This document shows positions 19,059 through 27,316 of a DNA stretch of 64,000 nt, piece after piece. The translations under genes were made by a program, and so were the position numbers. This stretch comes from JAFLCL01 sp039809495. Lineage in GTDB: Bacteria > Myxococcota_A > Polyangia > Polyangiales > Sandaracinaceae. The notes below the pieces were generated by a model. It was not told where the DNA came from. It did not search any database and worked only from the letters and a program-made list of their open reading frames with translations. The stretch's first letter is position 1, and each line of letters starts with the position of its first letter. The DNA is taken from NCBI GenBank assembly GCA_039809495.1, contig JBDHVC010000019.1, positions 3,222 through 67,221 on the forward strand. The letters run 5' to 3'.

Positions 19059-20441
19059 TCAGTTCGCGAGCGCGATCGGGCGCTTGGAGACGAAGGGCTC
19101 GACGACGAGGCGTGGCACGTCCCGCGCGACGCGCGACGCCTTGAGCGCTCGGCCCTCGCGGAAGTCGACGAGCGGGTGGGCCTCGCGCGCGCCGCGCGGC
19201 CGCGCCTCCGAGCGTGAGCCGCTCCCGAGCGCCTGCGCGGCGCGGAGCTCGAGCCGATCGTCCTCGTCGTCGAGCGCCTCTCGCTCGTCGGTCGCGCTCG
19301 AGGTGAGCGGCTCGCCGTCGACCCAGAGCAGGAGATCGTCGACGATCGCCGCGGCCGCGTCCGGCCGCCCGCGCTCGCGCATCGCGCTCGCCATCGCGCG
19401 TCGTCGATCCGGGCTCTCGAGGAGCGAGCGCGCGTGGCGCGCGAGGACGTCCGGATCGAGCGCCTCCTCGCGGACGCAGATCGCCGCGCCCGCGCGCTCG
19501 AAGCTCTCGGCGTTCTTGCCCTGGTGATCGTCCGCAGCGAAGGGGAAGGGGACGAGGATCGCCGGCCGCCCGATCGCCGCGAGCTCCGCGAGCGTGGAAG
19601 CGCCCGCGCGACAGATGACGAAGGAGGCGCTCGCGTAGGCGGCGGCGACGTCGTCGATGAAGGGGACGACGCTGGCCTCGACCCCGAGCGCGGCGTAGCG
19701 CGCCGCGACCTCGTCGCACATCGCGGCGCCCGTCTGGTGCACGATCTCGATCGCCCGGCCGCTCGCGCCCTCCCGCCCGAGGCCGAGCTTGAGGAGCGCC
19801 TCGGGGACGACCTCGTTCAGCCGCTTGGCGCCCTGGCTCCCGCCGAGGACGAGGATGCGGCGAGCGCGCGCGTCGAAGCCGCGCGGATCGACGAGCGCGC
19901 GCCGCGAGGCCTCGACGAACGCGCGGCGCACGGGGTTGCCGACCACGCGCGCCGCGTCGCCGAAGAGGGGCGCCGTCTCGTCGAAGGAGAGGTAGGCGCG
20001 CCCGACGCGCTTGGCGAGGAGGCGGTTCGTGAGCCCGACGTGGGCGTTCTGCTCGAGCAGCGCCGTCTTGACGCCGAGCAGGCTCGCCGCGAGCAGCATC
20101 GGGCCGGCCGCGTAGCCGCCGACGCCGAGGACGAGATCGGGCCGATGCCGTCGAACGATCGACGCCGCCTGCCCGAGCGCCGCCGGCAGGCGCGCGAGGC
20201 TGAGGAGCCGCTCCCGGAGCGAGCGCCCCTGGAGCGGGGTCACGTCGAGGGTGTCGAGCGTCTCACCCAGCTTCGGGAGCACGCGCGCCTCGATGCCGCG
20301 CGTGGTCCCGACGAAGCGCACGTCGAGCGCCGGCTCGGATCCCCCGCGAGGGACCCTGCGACGCAGCTCCTCGACCACCGCGATGCCCGGAAACAGGTGG
20401 CCTCCCGTGCCACCTCCAGCGACGATCACACGCTCGATCAT
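19059..20441 (-). CDS. murG: UDP-GlcNAc--undecaprenyl-PP-MurNAc-pentapeptide GlcNAc transferase MurG
   Basis: Makes lipid II from lipid I on the inner face of the membrane. The product starts MIERVIVAGGGTGGHLFPGI, the first G-loop, and has GVGGYAAGPMLLAA, LLEQNAHVGLTNRLLA, VVGNPVRR, LVLGGSQGAKRLN and VICRAGASTLAELAAIGRPA. The start at 20441 forms an ATGA overlap with ftsW. At 460 residues it is about 80-100 longer than usual; the excess is a C-terminal tail from about residue 385, rich in Asp, Glu and Arg, with no known motif. It is the last gene of the division cluster here. Confidence 0.95.
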   Translation of the reverse strand: MIERVIVAGGGTGGHLFPGIAVVEELRRRVPRGGSEPALDVRFVGTTRGIEARVLPKLGETLDTLDVTPLQGRSLRERLLSLARLPAALGQAASIVRRHRPDLVLGVGGYAAGPMLLAASLLGVKTALLEQNAHVGLTNRLLAKRVGRAYLSFDETAPLFGDAARVVGNPVRRAFVEASRRALVDPRGFDARARRILVLGGSQGAKRLNEVVPEALLKLGLGREGASGRAIEIVHQTGAAMCDEVAARYAALGVEASVVPFIDDVAAAYASASFVICRAGASTLAELAAIGRPAILVPFPFAADDHQGKNAESFERAGAAICVREEALDPDVLARHARSLLESPDRRRAMASAMRERGRPDAAAAIVDDLLLWVDGEPLTSSATDEREALDDEDDRLELRAAQALGSGSRSEARPRGAREAHPLVDFREGRALKASRVARDVPRLVVEPFVSKRPIALAN

Positions 20442-21793
20442 GGTGTTGCTCCTCGACGAACGGCCGAGGCGCTCGCCCGCGCCTCGACCTTCGCCTCGCT
20501 CGCTGCCCTCGCGTCCGCCTCGAAGCTCGCCTCGCGCTCGCTCGCTCGCTCCGCGAGCGAGCGCTCCTCGCGCGAGACGGAGAGCACGATGCCCATCGCC
20601 GCCGCGCACGCGAGCAGGGACGAGCCTCCGTAGGAAATGAAGGGAAGGACCAGGCCCTTGGTGGGCAAGAGGCCCATCGCGACCGCGAGGTTCGCGAAGG
20701 CCGAAGCTCCGATGAACGTCGTGAGGCCCACGGCGAGGAGCGCCGCGTGCTCGTCCTCCGCTCGAAACGCCGCCCGGAAGCCGCGCACGACGAGGAGCGT
20801 GAAGGCGAGGACCAAGAGGACGACGCCGACGAACCCGAGCTCCTCGCCGATGATGGCGCCGATGAAGTCGGTGTGCGCCTCCGGGAGGAAGAAGAGCTTC
20901 TGGCGGCTATCGCCCAGGCCGACGCCCGTGACGCCACCGGACCCGAAGCTCAGGATCGACTCGACGACCTGGTAGCCGGACGTGCTGCGGTGGGCGAAGG
21001 GATCGAGGAAGGCCTCCATGCGCGCGCGCCGCCAGGGCGAGACGTAGATGACGAGGGCGGCGAGCGAGCTCGCGCCGAGCACGATGGCCGCGATCGGGCC
21101 GATCTTCGCGCCGCCCGCGAAGAGCATCACGAGCGTGAGCAGGCCGAACATCATCGCGGAGCCGAGGTCGTTCTGGCGCATCGAGAGCAGGGCGAGCACG
21201 CCGAGGACGACCAGGTGGGGGAGGATCCCGACCTTGAACGAGCGGATCTGCGCGCTGCTCTTCTTCGCGAGCGAGTGCGCGAGGTAGAGGACGATCGCGA
21301 CCTTCGCGAGCTCGGCGGCCTGGAGGTTGATCGGGCCGATCTGGATCCACCGCGTCGCGCCCCCGACGCGGTGCCCGACGAAGAGCGTCGCCACCATGAG
21401 CGCGACCGTCGCCGCGAGGATCGGGTAGGTGAGGGGGCGAAGCCGCGAGGGCGGGACGCGCGAGATCGTGAGCATGAGGGGGACGGCCAGCGCCGCGTAC
21501 GCCGCCTGTCGGACGAGGAAGTAGTGGCCGTCGTGGTGGGTGAAGCGCGACTCGGAGGCGAAGACGGCGCTCGCCGAGAAGACCATGACGACGCCGAACG
21601 CGATCAGCGCGACGACGAGGGCGAGGAGGACCGGATCGGCCGGTCGACGATCCGCGATCACGCCGCGCGCGCGCCGACCCCAGCGCGAGGCGAGGGGCGC
21701 GGGGCGCTCGCTGCTCGCGGCGGGCTCCTTGCTGGTGACGCGGTTGCCGAGGCTCACGCCGAGCGGCCTCGTCGAGGCGGTGCTCGTGCTCAT
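20438..21793 (-). CDS. ftsW: Lipid II polymerase / division SEDS protein FtsW
   Basis: SEDS-family peptidoglycan glycosyltransferase of the divisome, 451 residues with about ten membrane spans. SEDS-typical stretches are GGATRWIQIGPINLQAAELAKV, LSMRQNDLGSAMMFGLL, GSGGVTGVGLGDSRQK, LPEAHTDFIGAIIGEELGF and GLLPTKGLVLPFISYGGSSL. A basic cytoplasmic N-terminus of about 40 residues and a charged Ala/Glu-rich C-terminal tail extend the core. It lies between murD and murG with 4-base overlaps on both sides, the classical order, which favours FtsW over RodA. Confidence 0.94.
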   Translation of the reverse strand: MSTSTASTRPLGVSLGNRVTSKEPAASSERPAPLASRWGRRARGVIADRRPADPVLLALVVALIAFGVVMVFSASAVFASESRFTHHDGHYFLVRQAAYAALAVPLMLTISRVPPSRLRPLTYPILAATVALMVATLFVGHRVGGATRWIQIGPINLQAAELAKVAIVLYLAHSLAKKSSAQIRSFKVGILPHLVVLGVLALLSMRQNDLGSAMMFGLLTLVMLFAGGAKIGPIAAIVLGASSLAALVIYVSPWRRARMEAFLDPFAHRSTSGYQVVESILSFGSGGVTGVGLGDSRQKLFFLPEAHTDFIGAIIGEELGFVGVVLLVLAFTLLVVRGFRAAFRAEDEHAALLAVGLTTFIGASAFANLAVAMGLLPTKGLVLPFISYGGSSLLACAAAMGIVLSVSREERSLAERASEREASFEADARAASEAKVEARASASAVRRGATP

Positions 21794-23151
21794 CGCGCAC
21801 CCCCCTCGAGCGCGAGCACCGCGCGCGTGAAGACCTCGCCCCGCTGCGCGTAGCTGCGAAATTGATCGAAGCTCGAGCAGGCCGGGGCGAGCAGGACGGC
21901 GTCCCCGGCGAGCGCGAGCGCGCGCGCGCGGGTGACCGCCTCGTCGAGCGTCCGAGCGTCGTGGACGGGCAGCGACGTGCCCGCGAAGGCCTCGCGGATG
22001 AGCGGTGCAGCCTGGCCGATGAGGACGACCGCGCGCCCCCGAGCCTCCATGCGGTCGCGGACCGGAGCGTAGCTGCCGCCCTTGTCCACGCCCCCGGCGA
22101 CGAGGACGATCTTTCCGTCGCGATCGGCGAGCCCATCGATCGCGGCGACGGTGGCGCCGACGTTGGTCGCCTTGGAGTCGTCGTAGTACGCCACGCCGTC
22201 GAGCTCGCGTACGAGCACCATGCGGTGCGGGAGGCCACGAAACTCGCGCAGGACGTCCGCGATCGTCGCGGGGTCGACCCCCGCGAGCCGCGCCGTGAGC
22301 GCCGCGGCGGCCGCGTTGCTCTGGTTGTGGAGCCCGTGGATGCCGAGCTCTCGCACCGGGAGCCGCAGCGAGCTCGCGGCGTCGACGAGGACCCCGCCTT
22401 CGACGCGCACCTCACCGTCGATCCCGCCGAACGTGTGCACCTCGGCGCGACCTGCGCGCGCGAGCGCGAGGCAGAGGGCGTCACCCGCGGGGACGACCGC
22501 GTGATCGCCCTCGCGCTGCGCCGCGAAGATCCGCCCCTTCGCGGCCGCGTAGCTCGCGAGGCTCCCGTGGCGATCGAGGTGATCGTCCGTCACGTTGAGG
22601 AGGACGGCGATCTGCGCGTGAAAGGTCCGGATGTCCTCGAGCTGGAACGACGAGAGCTCCGCGACGATCGTGCCGCCCTCTTCGGCCGCCGCGGTGCCGA
22701 CCGCGAGCGAGAGGGCGTCGCCGAGGTTGCCGCCCGTGAACGTGGGCGGGAGGCGCCGCGCGATCATCATCCCGACGAGGGTCGTGACGGTGCTCTTCCC
22801 GTTCGTCCCCGTGATCCCGACGATCCGCCCGCGCACGAATTGGCTCGCGAGCTCGATCTCCGAGACGACCTCGACGCCACGCGCGCGCGCCCGCTCGACG
22901 GCATCGACGCGGGGCACGCCGGGAGAGAGGACCACGAGGTCCACGCCCTCGAAGGCCTCGTCCGGGTGGCCCCCGAGCCAGAGCGTCGCGCCGAGCTCGC
23001 GCGCGGCCTCCGCGACCTCGCCGAGCTCGCGCTCGCCCTTCGCGTCGTTCGCGCGGAGCCTCGCGCCCGCGCCCGCGAGCAGGCGAAGCGCGGCGAGGCC
23101 CGAGCGACCGAGCCCAACGACGACGACCTCTCTCGATTCGAGCTTCATCAC
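21790..23151 (-). CDS. murD: UDP-N-acetylmuramoyl-L-alanine--D-glutamate ligase MurD
   Basis: ATP-dependent ligase adding D-Glu to UDP-MurNAc-L-Ala in the cytoplasm. The 453-residue protein has the N-terminal Rossmann start EVVVVGLGRSGLAALRLL, the ATP-binding loop GITGTNGKSTVTTLVGM, VAELSSFQLE, LNVTDDHLDRHGS, FRGLPHRMVLV and YYDDSKATNVGATVAAI, all Mur-ligase signatures with the MurD-specific DDSKATN. Length is normal. It overlaps ftsW by 4 bases and starts 1 base after mraY ends. Confidence 0.95.
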   Translation of the reverse strand: MMKLESREVVVVGLGRSGLAALRLLAGAGARLRANDAKGERELGEVAEAARELGATLWLGGHPDEAFEGVDLVVLSPGVPRVDAVERARARGVEVVSEIELASQFVRGRIVGITGTNGKSTVTTLVGMMIARRLPPTFTGGNLGDALSLAVGTAAAEEGGTIVAELSSFQLEDIRTFHAQIAVLLNVTDDHLDRHGSLASYAAAKGRIFAAQREGDHAVVPAGDALCLALARAGRAEVHTFGGIDGEVRVEGGVLVDAASSLRLPVRELGIHGLHNQSNAAAAALTARLAGVDPATIADVLREFRGLPHRMVLVRELDGVAYYDDSKATNVGATVAAIDGLADRDGKIVLVAGGVDKGGSYAPVRDRMEARGRAVVLIGQAAPLIREAFAGTSLPVHDARTLDEAVTRARALALAGDAVLLAPACSSFDQFRSYAQRGEVFTRAVLALEGGAR

Positions 23152-23152
23152 G

Positions 23153-24280
23153 TCACCGCAGCTTCAACGTCGCGAGGCTCGCGATCGCGAGCATGATCGA
23201 GACGATCCAGAACCGGACGATGACGCGCGGCTCGGGCCAGCCCCGCTTCTCGAAGTGGTGGTGGATCGGCGCCATCAGGAAGATGCGCTTCTTGAAGAGC
23301 TTGAAGCTCAGCACCTGCCCGATGACGCTCACGCCCTCGATGACGAAGACGCCGCCGAGCAAGACCGAGAGGAATTCGTTCTTCGTGAGGACGGCGAGCA
23401 TGCCGAGACCGCCGCCGAGCGCGAGCGAGCCGACGTCGCCCATGAAGACCTGGGCCGGGTAGGTGTTGAACCAGAGGAAGCCGAAGCCGGCGCCGACCAT
23501 CGCGCCGCCGAAGACGGCGAGCTCGGAGGCGCCGTCGAGGCGTGGGATGAGGAGGTAGTGGGCGATCGACTCGCCGAAGAGGACGAGGCCCGAGACGTAG
23601 GCGAGGATCGCGTACGTCCCCGCGTTGATCATCACCGGGCCGATCGCGAGCCCGTCGAGCCCATCCGTCAGGTTGACGCAGTTGGAGGTCGCGACGACGA
23701 CGAACGCCGCGAAGAGCACGTACGCGAGGGGAGGGAGGACGAAGGGATAGGCCTCCGCCCGGAACGCGACGAAGGGCAGGGCGAGATGATCGCGGAGCGC
23801 GAGCCAGTCGGCCCCGAGCCCCTCCTCGCCGTAGAAGAGGTAGCCGCAGACCCCGAGCGCCACCGCGAACTGGAGCACCAGCTTCCAGCGCCCCGCGAGC
23901 CCGCCCGTGTCCTTCTTCGTGATCTTGCGGGCGTCGTCGATGTACCCGATGACGCCGTACGAGGCCGTCACGAGCGTGGCGAGCCAGACGCCCGTGTTGG
24001 TCGGGTCGGCCCAGAGCACGGTCGCGAGGATGACCGCGAGCAGGATGAGCGCGCCGCCCATCGTCGGCGTTCCGGACTTCGAGAGGTGCGACGCCGGCCC
24101 ATCCTTGCGGACGATCTGGCCGATCTGCTTCTTCTGGAGGCGCTGGATGAACCAGGGGTAGATGCCGAACGTGAGCAGCATCGCGGTCATCGTCGCCGCG
24201 AGCACGCGGAACGGGACGTACCGGAGCACGTTGAGGAAGTGCAGCTTCGGCGCGAGCGGGTAGAGGAGGGCGTAGAGCAT
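23153..24280 (-). CDS. mraY: Phospho-N-acetylmuramoyl-pentapeptide transferase MraY
   Basis: Integral membrane enzyme making lipid I from UDP-MurNAc-pentapeptide and undecaprenyl phosphate. The 375-residue, ten-span protein shows IVRKDGPASHLSKSGTPTMGG, YGVIGYIDDARKI (Asp-Asp of the Mg site), NCVNLTDGLDGLAIGP and the C-terminal MAPIHHHFEKRGW, which carries the MraY His cluster. Length and order in the cluster are standard. Confidence 0.97.
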   Translation of the reverse strand: MLYALLYPLAPKLHFLNVLRYVPFRVLAATMTAMLLTFGIYPWFIQRLQKKQIGQIVRKDGPASHLSKSGTPTMGGALILLAVILATVLWADPTNTGVWLATLVTASYGVIGYIDDARKITKKDTGGLAGRWKLVLQFAVALGVCGYLFYGEEGLGADWLALRDHLALPFVAFRAEAYPFVLPPLAYVLFAAFVVVATSNCVNLTDGLDGLAIGPVMINAGTYAILAYVSGLVLFGESIAHYLLIPRLDGASELAVFGGAMVGAGFGFLWFNTYPAQVFMGDVGSLALGGGLGMLAVLTKNEFLSVLLGGVFVIEGVSVIGQVLSFKLFKKRIFLMAPIHHHFEKRGWPEPRVIVRFWIVSIMLAIASLATLKLR

Positions 24281-24281
24281 C

Positions 24282-25778
24282 TCAGCCTCCCTCCCGTGCC
24301 GCCTCGGGCAGCGCGCCGAGCGGCGCGAGCACGCGCTCCATCCGCATCCCCCGCGAGCCCTTCACGACGACGACGTCCTCGCTCCTCACGAATTCACGGA
24401 CGAGGCCGGCAACGAGGAGCGGATCCTCCTCCGCGAAGGCGCGCCCGCTCCACGCGCCGGGCGATCGATCGAGCGCTCTGCGCATGCGAGGCCCGCTCAC
24501 GACGAGGAGCTCGACCTGAGCCGCGCTCGCGGCCGCGAGCACGCGGTCGTGCTCTTCGTCCTCGTAGGGACCGAGCTCGAGCATGTCGCCGAGCACGGCG
24601 ATGAGGCGTCCGGCGCGAGCGCGCGCCAGCTCGCGCCCGGCCTCGAGCGCGTTCTCGACGCTGGCGCGGCTCGCGTTGTAGGTCTCGTCGAGCACGAGCG
24701 ACCCGCGCGGCCCCTCGAGGAGCGCGCCTCGCCCCGGCGCGGGGGAGAGCCGGCCGAGCGCCTCGGCGGCTCTGCCGAGCGCCTGCGGGCCCTCGATCGC
24801 GACGGCGAGCGCGAGCGCGATGGCCGCGTCTCGCGCGGCACCTTCGCCCGCGAGCTTCAGCCTCACCTCGACGTCGGTGGCGGTCAGCCCGGCGAGCGGC
24901 CGCACCGTGTAGCGCGACTCCCACACCCCGTCGCGCAGGAGCCTGCGACCGTGGAGGCGCACGTCGGCGTCCGGGTGTCGCCCGGTCCCGAGGTGCATCG
25001 GCGCGGGCGAGGCGGCGGCGAGCGGGACGAGGACGCGATCATCGACCGTGTGGATCGCGATCGAGACGCGCCCGGGCGCCGGCGTGGCCTCGAGGGCGTC
25101 GAGGAGCGCGGCCTTCTCGCGCGCGACGGCCTCGAGCGAGCCGAGGCCCTCGGTGTGGACGCGCGCGACGGACGTCACGACGCCGACGTGAGGGCGAACG
25201 AGCCTCGCGAGCTGCGCGATCTCGCCCGGCACGCTCATCCCGACCTCGAGGACGGCGGCCGTGTGCGCGGGCTCGATCGCGAGGAGCGTGAGCGGCACCC
25301 CGACGAGGTTGTTCAGGTTGGCGAGCGTCTCGTGGACCGCGTGGCCCCGCGCGCGCAGGACGGCCGCGCACATCTGCCGGGTCGTCGTCTTGCCGACCGA
25401 TCCCGTGATCGCGACGACGAGCCGCAGCGCCCCCTCGCGCTCCATCCGCTCGCGGTGGAGGTGGGCGAGGGCGCCCAGCGCCGCGAGTGTATCAGGAACG
25501 AGAACAACCGGGATGGAGGCCTCGACGCCGGCGAGCGCCTCCGCGTCCGAGACGACGAGGCAGCGCGCGCCGAGGGCGATCGCGCGATCGAGGAAGCGGT
25601 GCCCGTCGAAGCGCTCGCCTCGCAGCGCGACGAAGAGCGCGCCGCGCCGGAGGGTGCGCGTATCGGTTGAGACACCAACAGCGATCCCCTCACCACCACG
25701 GATCACCGTCGCTCCCTCGAGCGCGGCGAGCTCGTCCAGCGAGAACGTGGCGTGGTTGTCGGGGGCCGGCGTCGTCAT
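24282..25778 (-). CDS. murF: UDP-N-acetylmuramoyl-tripeptide--D-alanyl-D-alanine ligase MurF
   Basis: Adds the D-Ala-D-Ala dipeptide to UDP-MurNAc-tripeptide. The 498-residue product has the N-terminal substrate domain (GVSTDTRTLRRGALFVALRGERFDG), the P-loop VAITGSVGKTTTRQMCAAVL, NLNNLVGVPLTLL, LEVGMSVPGEIAQLARL, VLDETYNASRASVENAL and VLGDMLELGPYEDEEH, the last two diagnostic for MurF. It starts by ATGA overlap with murE and ends 1 base before the mraY start. Confidence 0.95.
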   Translation of the reverse strand: MTTPAPDNHATFSLDELAALEGATVIRGGEGIAVGVSTDTRTLRRGALFVALRGERFDGHRFLDRAIALGARCLVVSDAEALAGVEASIPVVLVPDTLAALGALAHLHRERMEREGALRLVVAITGSVGKTTTRQMCAAVLRARGHAVHETLANLNNLVGVPLTLLAIEPAHTAAVLEVGMSVPGEIAQLARLVRPHVGVVTSVARVHTEGLGSLEAVAREKAALLDALEATPAPGRVSIAIHTVDDRVLVPLAAASPAPMHLGTGRHPDADVRLHGRRLLRDGVWESRYTVRPLAGLTATDVEVRLKLAGEGAARDAAIALALAVAIEGPQALGRAAEALGRLSPAPGRGALLEGPRGSLVLDETYNASRASVENALEAGRELARARAGRLIAVLGDMLELGPYEDEEHDRVLAAASAAQVELLVVSGPRMRRALDRSPGAWSGRAFAEEDPLLVAGLVREFVRSEDVVVVKGSRGMRMERVLAPLGALPEAAREGG

Positions 25779-27316
25779 GGGCGCACCTCCACCGATCGCT
25801 CGGCGAGGGCGTCGCGAGCCTCCTCGCGGTCGTCGAGGTGGAGCTTCCGATCGCCGACGATCTGGTAGTCCTCGTGGCCTTTGCCCGCGATCAGGACGGT
25901 ATCTCCGGCGATAGCGGAACGAACGCCGAGGCGGATCGCCGCTCGCCGATCGGCCTCGACCCGATAGCCGCGGCGAGCGGTCACGAGTGCGTCCGCCGAG
26001 AGGGCCGTGGGGAACGTCGAGCGGATCGGGGGCAAGATATCGCGAATGATATCATCCGGCGCTTCGGTACGGGGGTTGTCGCTCGTGACCAGCACGAGAT
26101 CCGCGCCGTCGATCGCGGCCTGCCCCATCAGCGGGCGCTTGCCATGATCGCGATCGCCGCCGCAGCCGAAGACGAGGATCAGGCGGCCGGGCGTGAGCGG
26201 CCGGAGCGCCGCGAGGGCGTTCACGAGCGCGTCGGGGGTGTGCGCGTAGTCGACGACGACCGCGACGTCGTCAGCGGCCTCGACGCGCTCGAGCCTGCCG
26301 GGGGCGCCTCGAACGGCCGCGAGCGTGGAGGCGATCTCCGCGAGCGAGACGCCCGCGGCGCCCAGCGCGGCGGCGACGAAGAGGAGGTTGTCGAGGTTGT
26401 GGGCGCCGACGAGGCGCGAGCGGAGCGGGAGCAGGCCCCAGGGGGTGTCGACGTCGGCGGTGATCCCCTCGCGCGAGCTCTCCCAGCGGCGGGGGCGCAG
26501 GTCCGCGGACGAGCGAGGATCGCGCGAGACGCGCAGGAGCGTGCGCGGCCCGCCCGAGCCGACGCGCCGGGCCACCTCTTGCGCGAGGCGGACGCCCCAC
26601 GCATCGTCGACGCGAACGATGGAGAGGCGAGGCTCGAGCTCGAGGAAGAGGCGCGCCTTCGCCTCGAAGTAGCGCTCCATCGAGCCGTGGTAGTCGAGGT
26701 GATCCTGGGTGAGGTTGGTGAAGATCGCGGTGTCGAACGTGATCGCGTCGACGCGATGCTGGCCGAGCGCGTGGCTCGAGACCTCCATCACGAGATGGCT
26801 CGCGCCGCGCCCCCGCATCGCGCGGAGGAACCGCGCGATGTGGTCGGCCTCGGGCGTGGTGAAGCTCGAGGGCTCGCGAAACCCGCCCGGCCCACGGAGC
26901 TCGATCGTGCCGATCAGCGCGGGGTGGGCGCCCATCGCGGCGAGCGCCTCGTCGAGGATCCAGCTCGTCGTGGTCTTGCCGTTCGTCCCCGTCACGCCGA
27001 TCACGCGGACCTCGCGCGAGGGGTGGCCGTAGACGGCCTCCGCGACGAACGGGAGCGCGCTCCGCGCGTCGTCGACGAGGACGAGCGGCACGGGGCAGTC
27101 GATCGGGTGATCGGCGAGCACGGCGACCGCGCCGCGCGAGAGGGCCTCGGCGACGAACCGAGCGCCGTCGGCGCGCTCGCCCGAGCGCGCGACGAAGAGC
27201 TCCCCGGGCTCGATCGCGCGCGAGTCGTGCCGCACGCCGACCACCTGGACCGACGCGTCCCCGCGGATCGCGCGGACCGGAACGCTCGCGCGGAGCGCCT
27301 CGAGCCGGAGGCTCAT
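25775..27316 (-). CDS. murE: UDP-N-acetylmuramoyl-L-alanyl-D-glutamate--2,6-diaminopimelate ligase MurE
   Basis: Adds the third stem residue to UDP-MurNAc-dipeptide. The 513-residue enzyme has VVGVRHDSRAIEPGELFVA, the P-loop GVTGTNGKTTTSWIL, MEVSSHALGQHRVD, TNLTQDHLDYHGSMERY, VVDYAHTPDALVNAL and LVTSDNPRTEAPDDII. DNPR in the last motif is the signature for meso-diaminopimelate rather than lysine, so the wall is predicted to be DAP-type. Overlaps ftsI and murF by 4 bases each. Confidence 0.96.
   Translation of the reverse strand: MSLRLEALRASVPVRAIRGDASVQVVGVRHDSRAIEPGELFVARSGERADGARFVAEALSRGAVAVLADHPIDCPVPLVLVDDARSALPFVAEAVYGHPSREVRVIGVTGTNGKTTTSWILDEALAAMGAHPALIGTIELRGPGGFREPSSFTTPEADHIARFLRAMRGRGASHLVMEVSSHALGQHRVDAITFDTAIFTNLTQDHLDYHGSMERYFEAKARLFLELEPRLSIVRVDDAWGVRLAQEVARRVGSGGPRTLLRVSRDPRSSADLRPRRWESSREGITADVDTPWGLLPLRSRLVGAHNLDNLLFVAAALGAAGVSLAEIASTLAAVRGAPGRLERVEAADDVAVVVDYAHTPDALVNALAALRPLTPGRLILVFGCGGDRDHGKRPLMGQAAIDGADLVLVTSDNPRTEAPDDIIRDILPPIRSTFPTALSADALVTARRGYRVEADRRAAIRLGVRSAIAGDTVLIAGKGHEDYQIVGDRKLHLDDREEARDALAERSVEVRP

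Noticed and set aside
20438..21793. RodA or SpoVE instead of FtsW
   Set aside because: Its place between murD and murG with overlaps is typical for FtsW.
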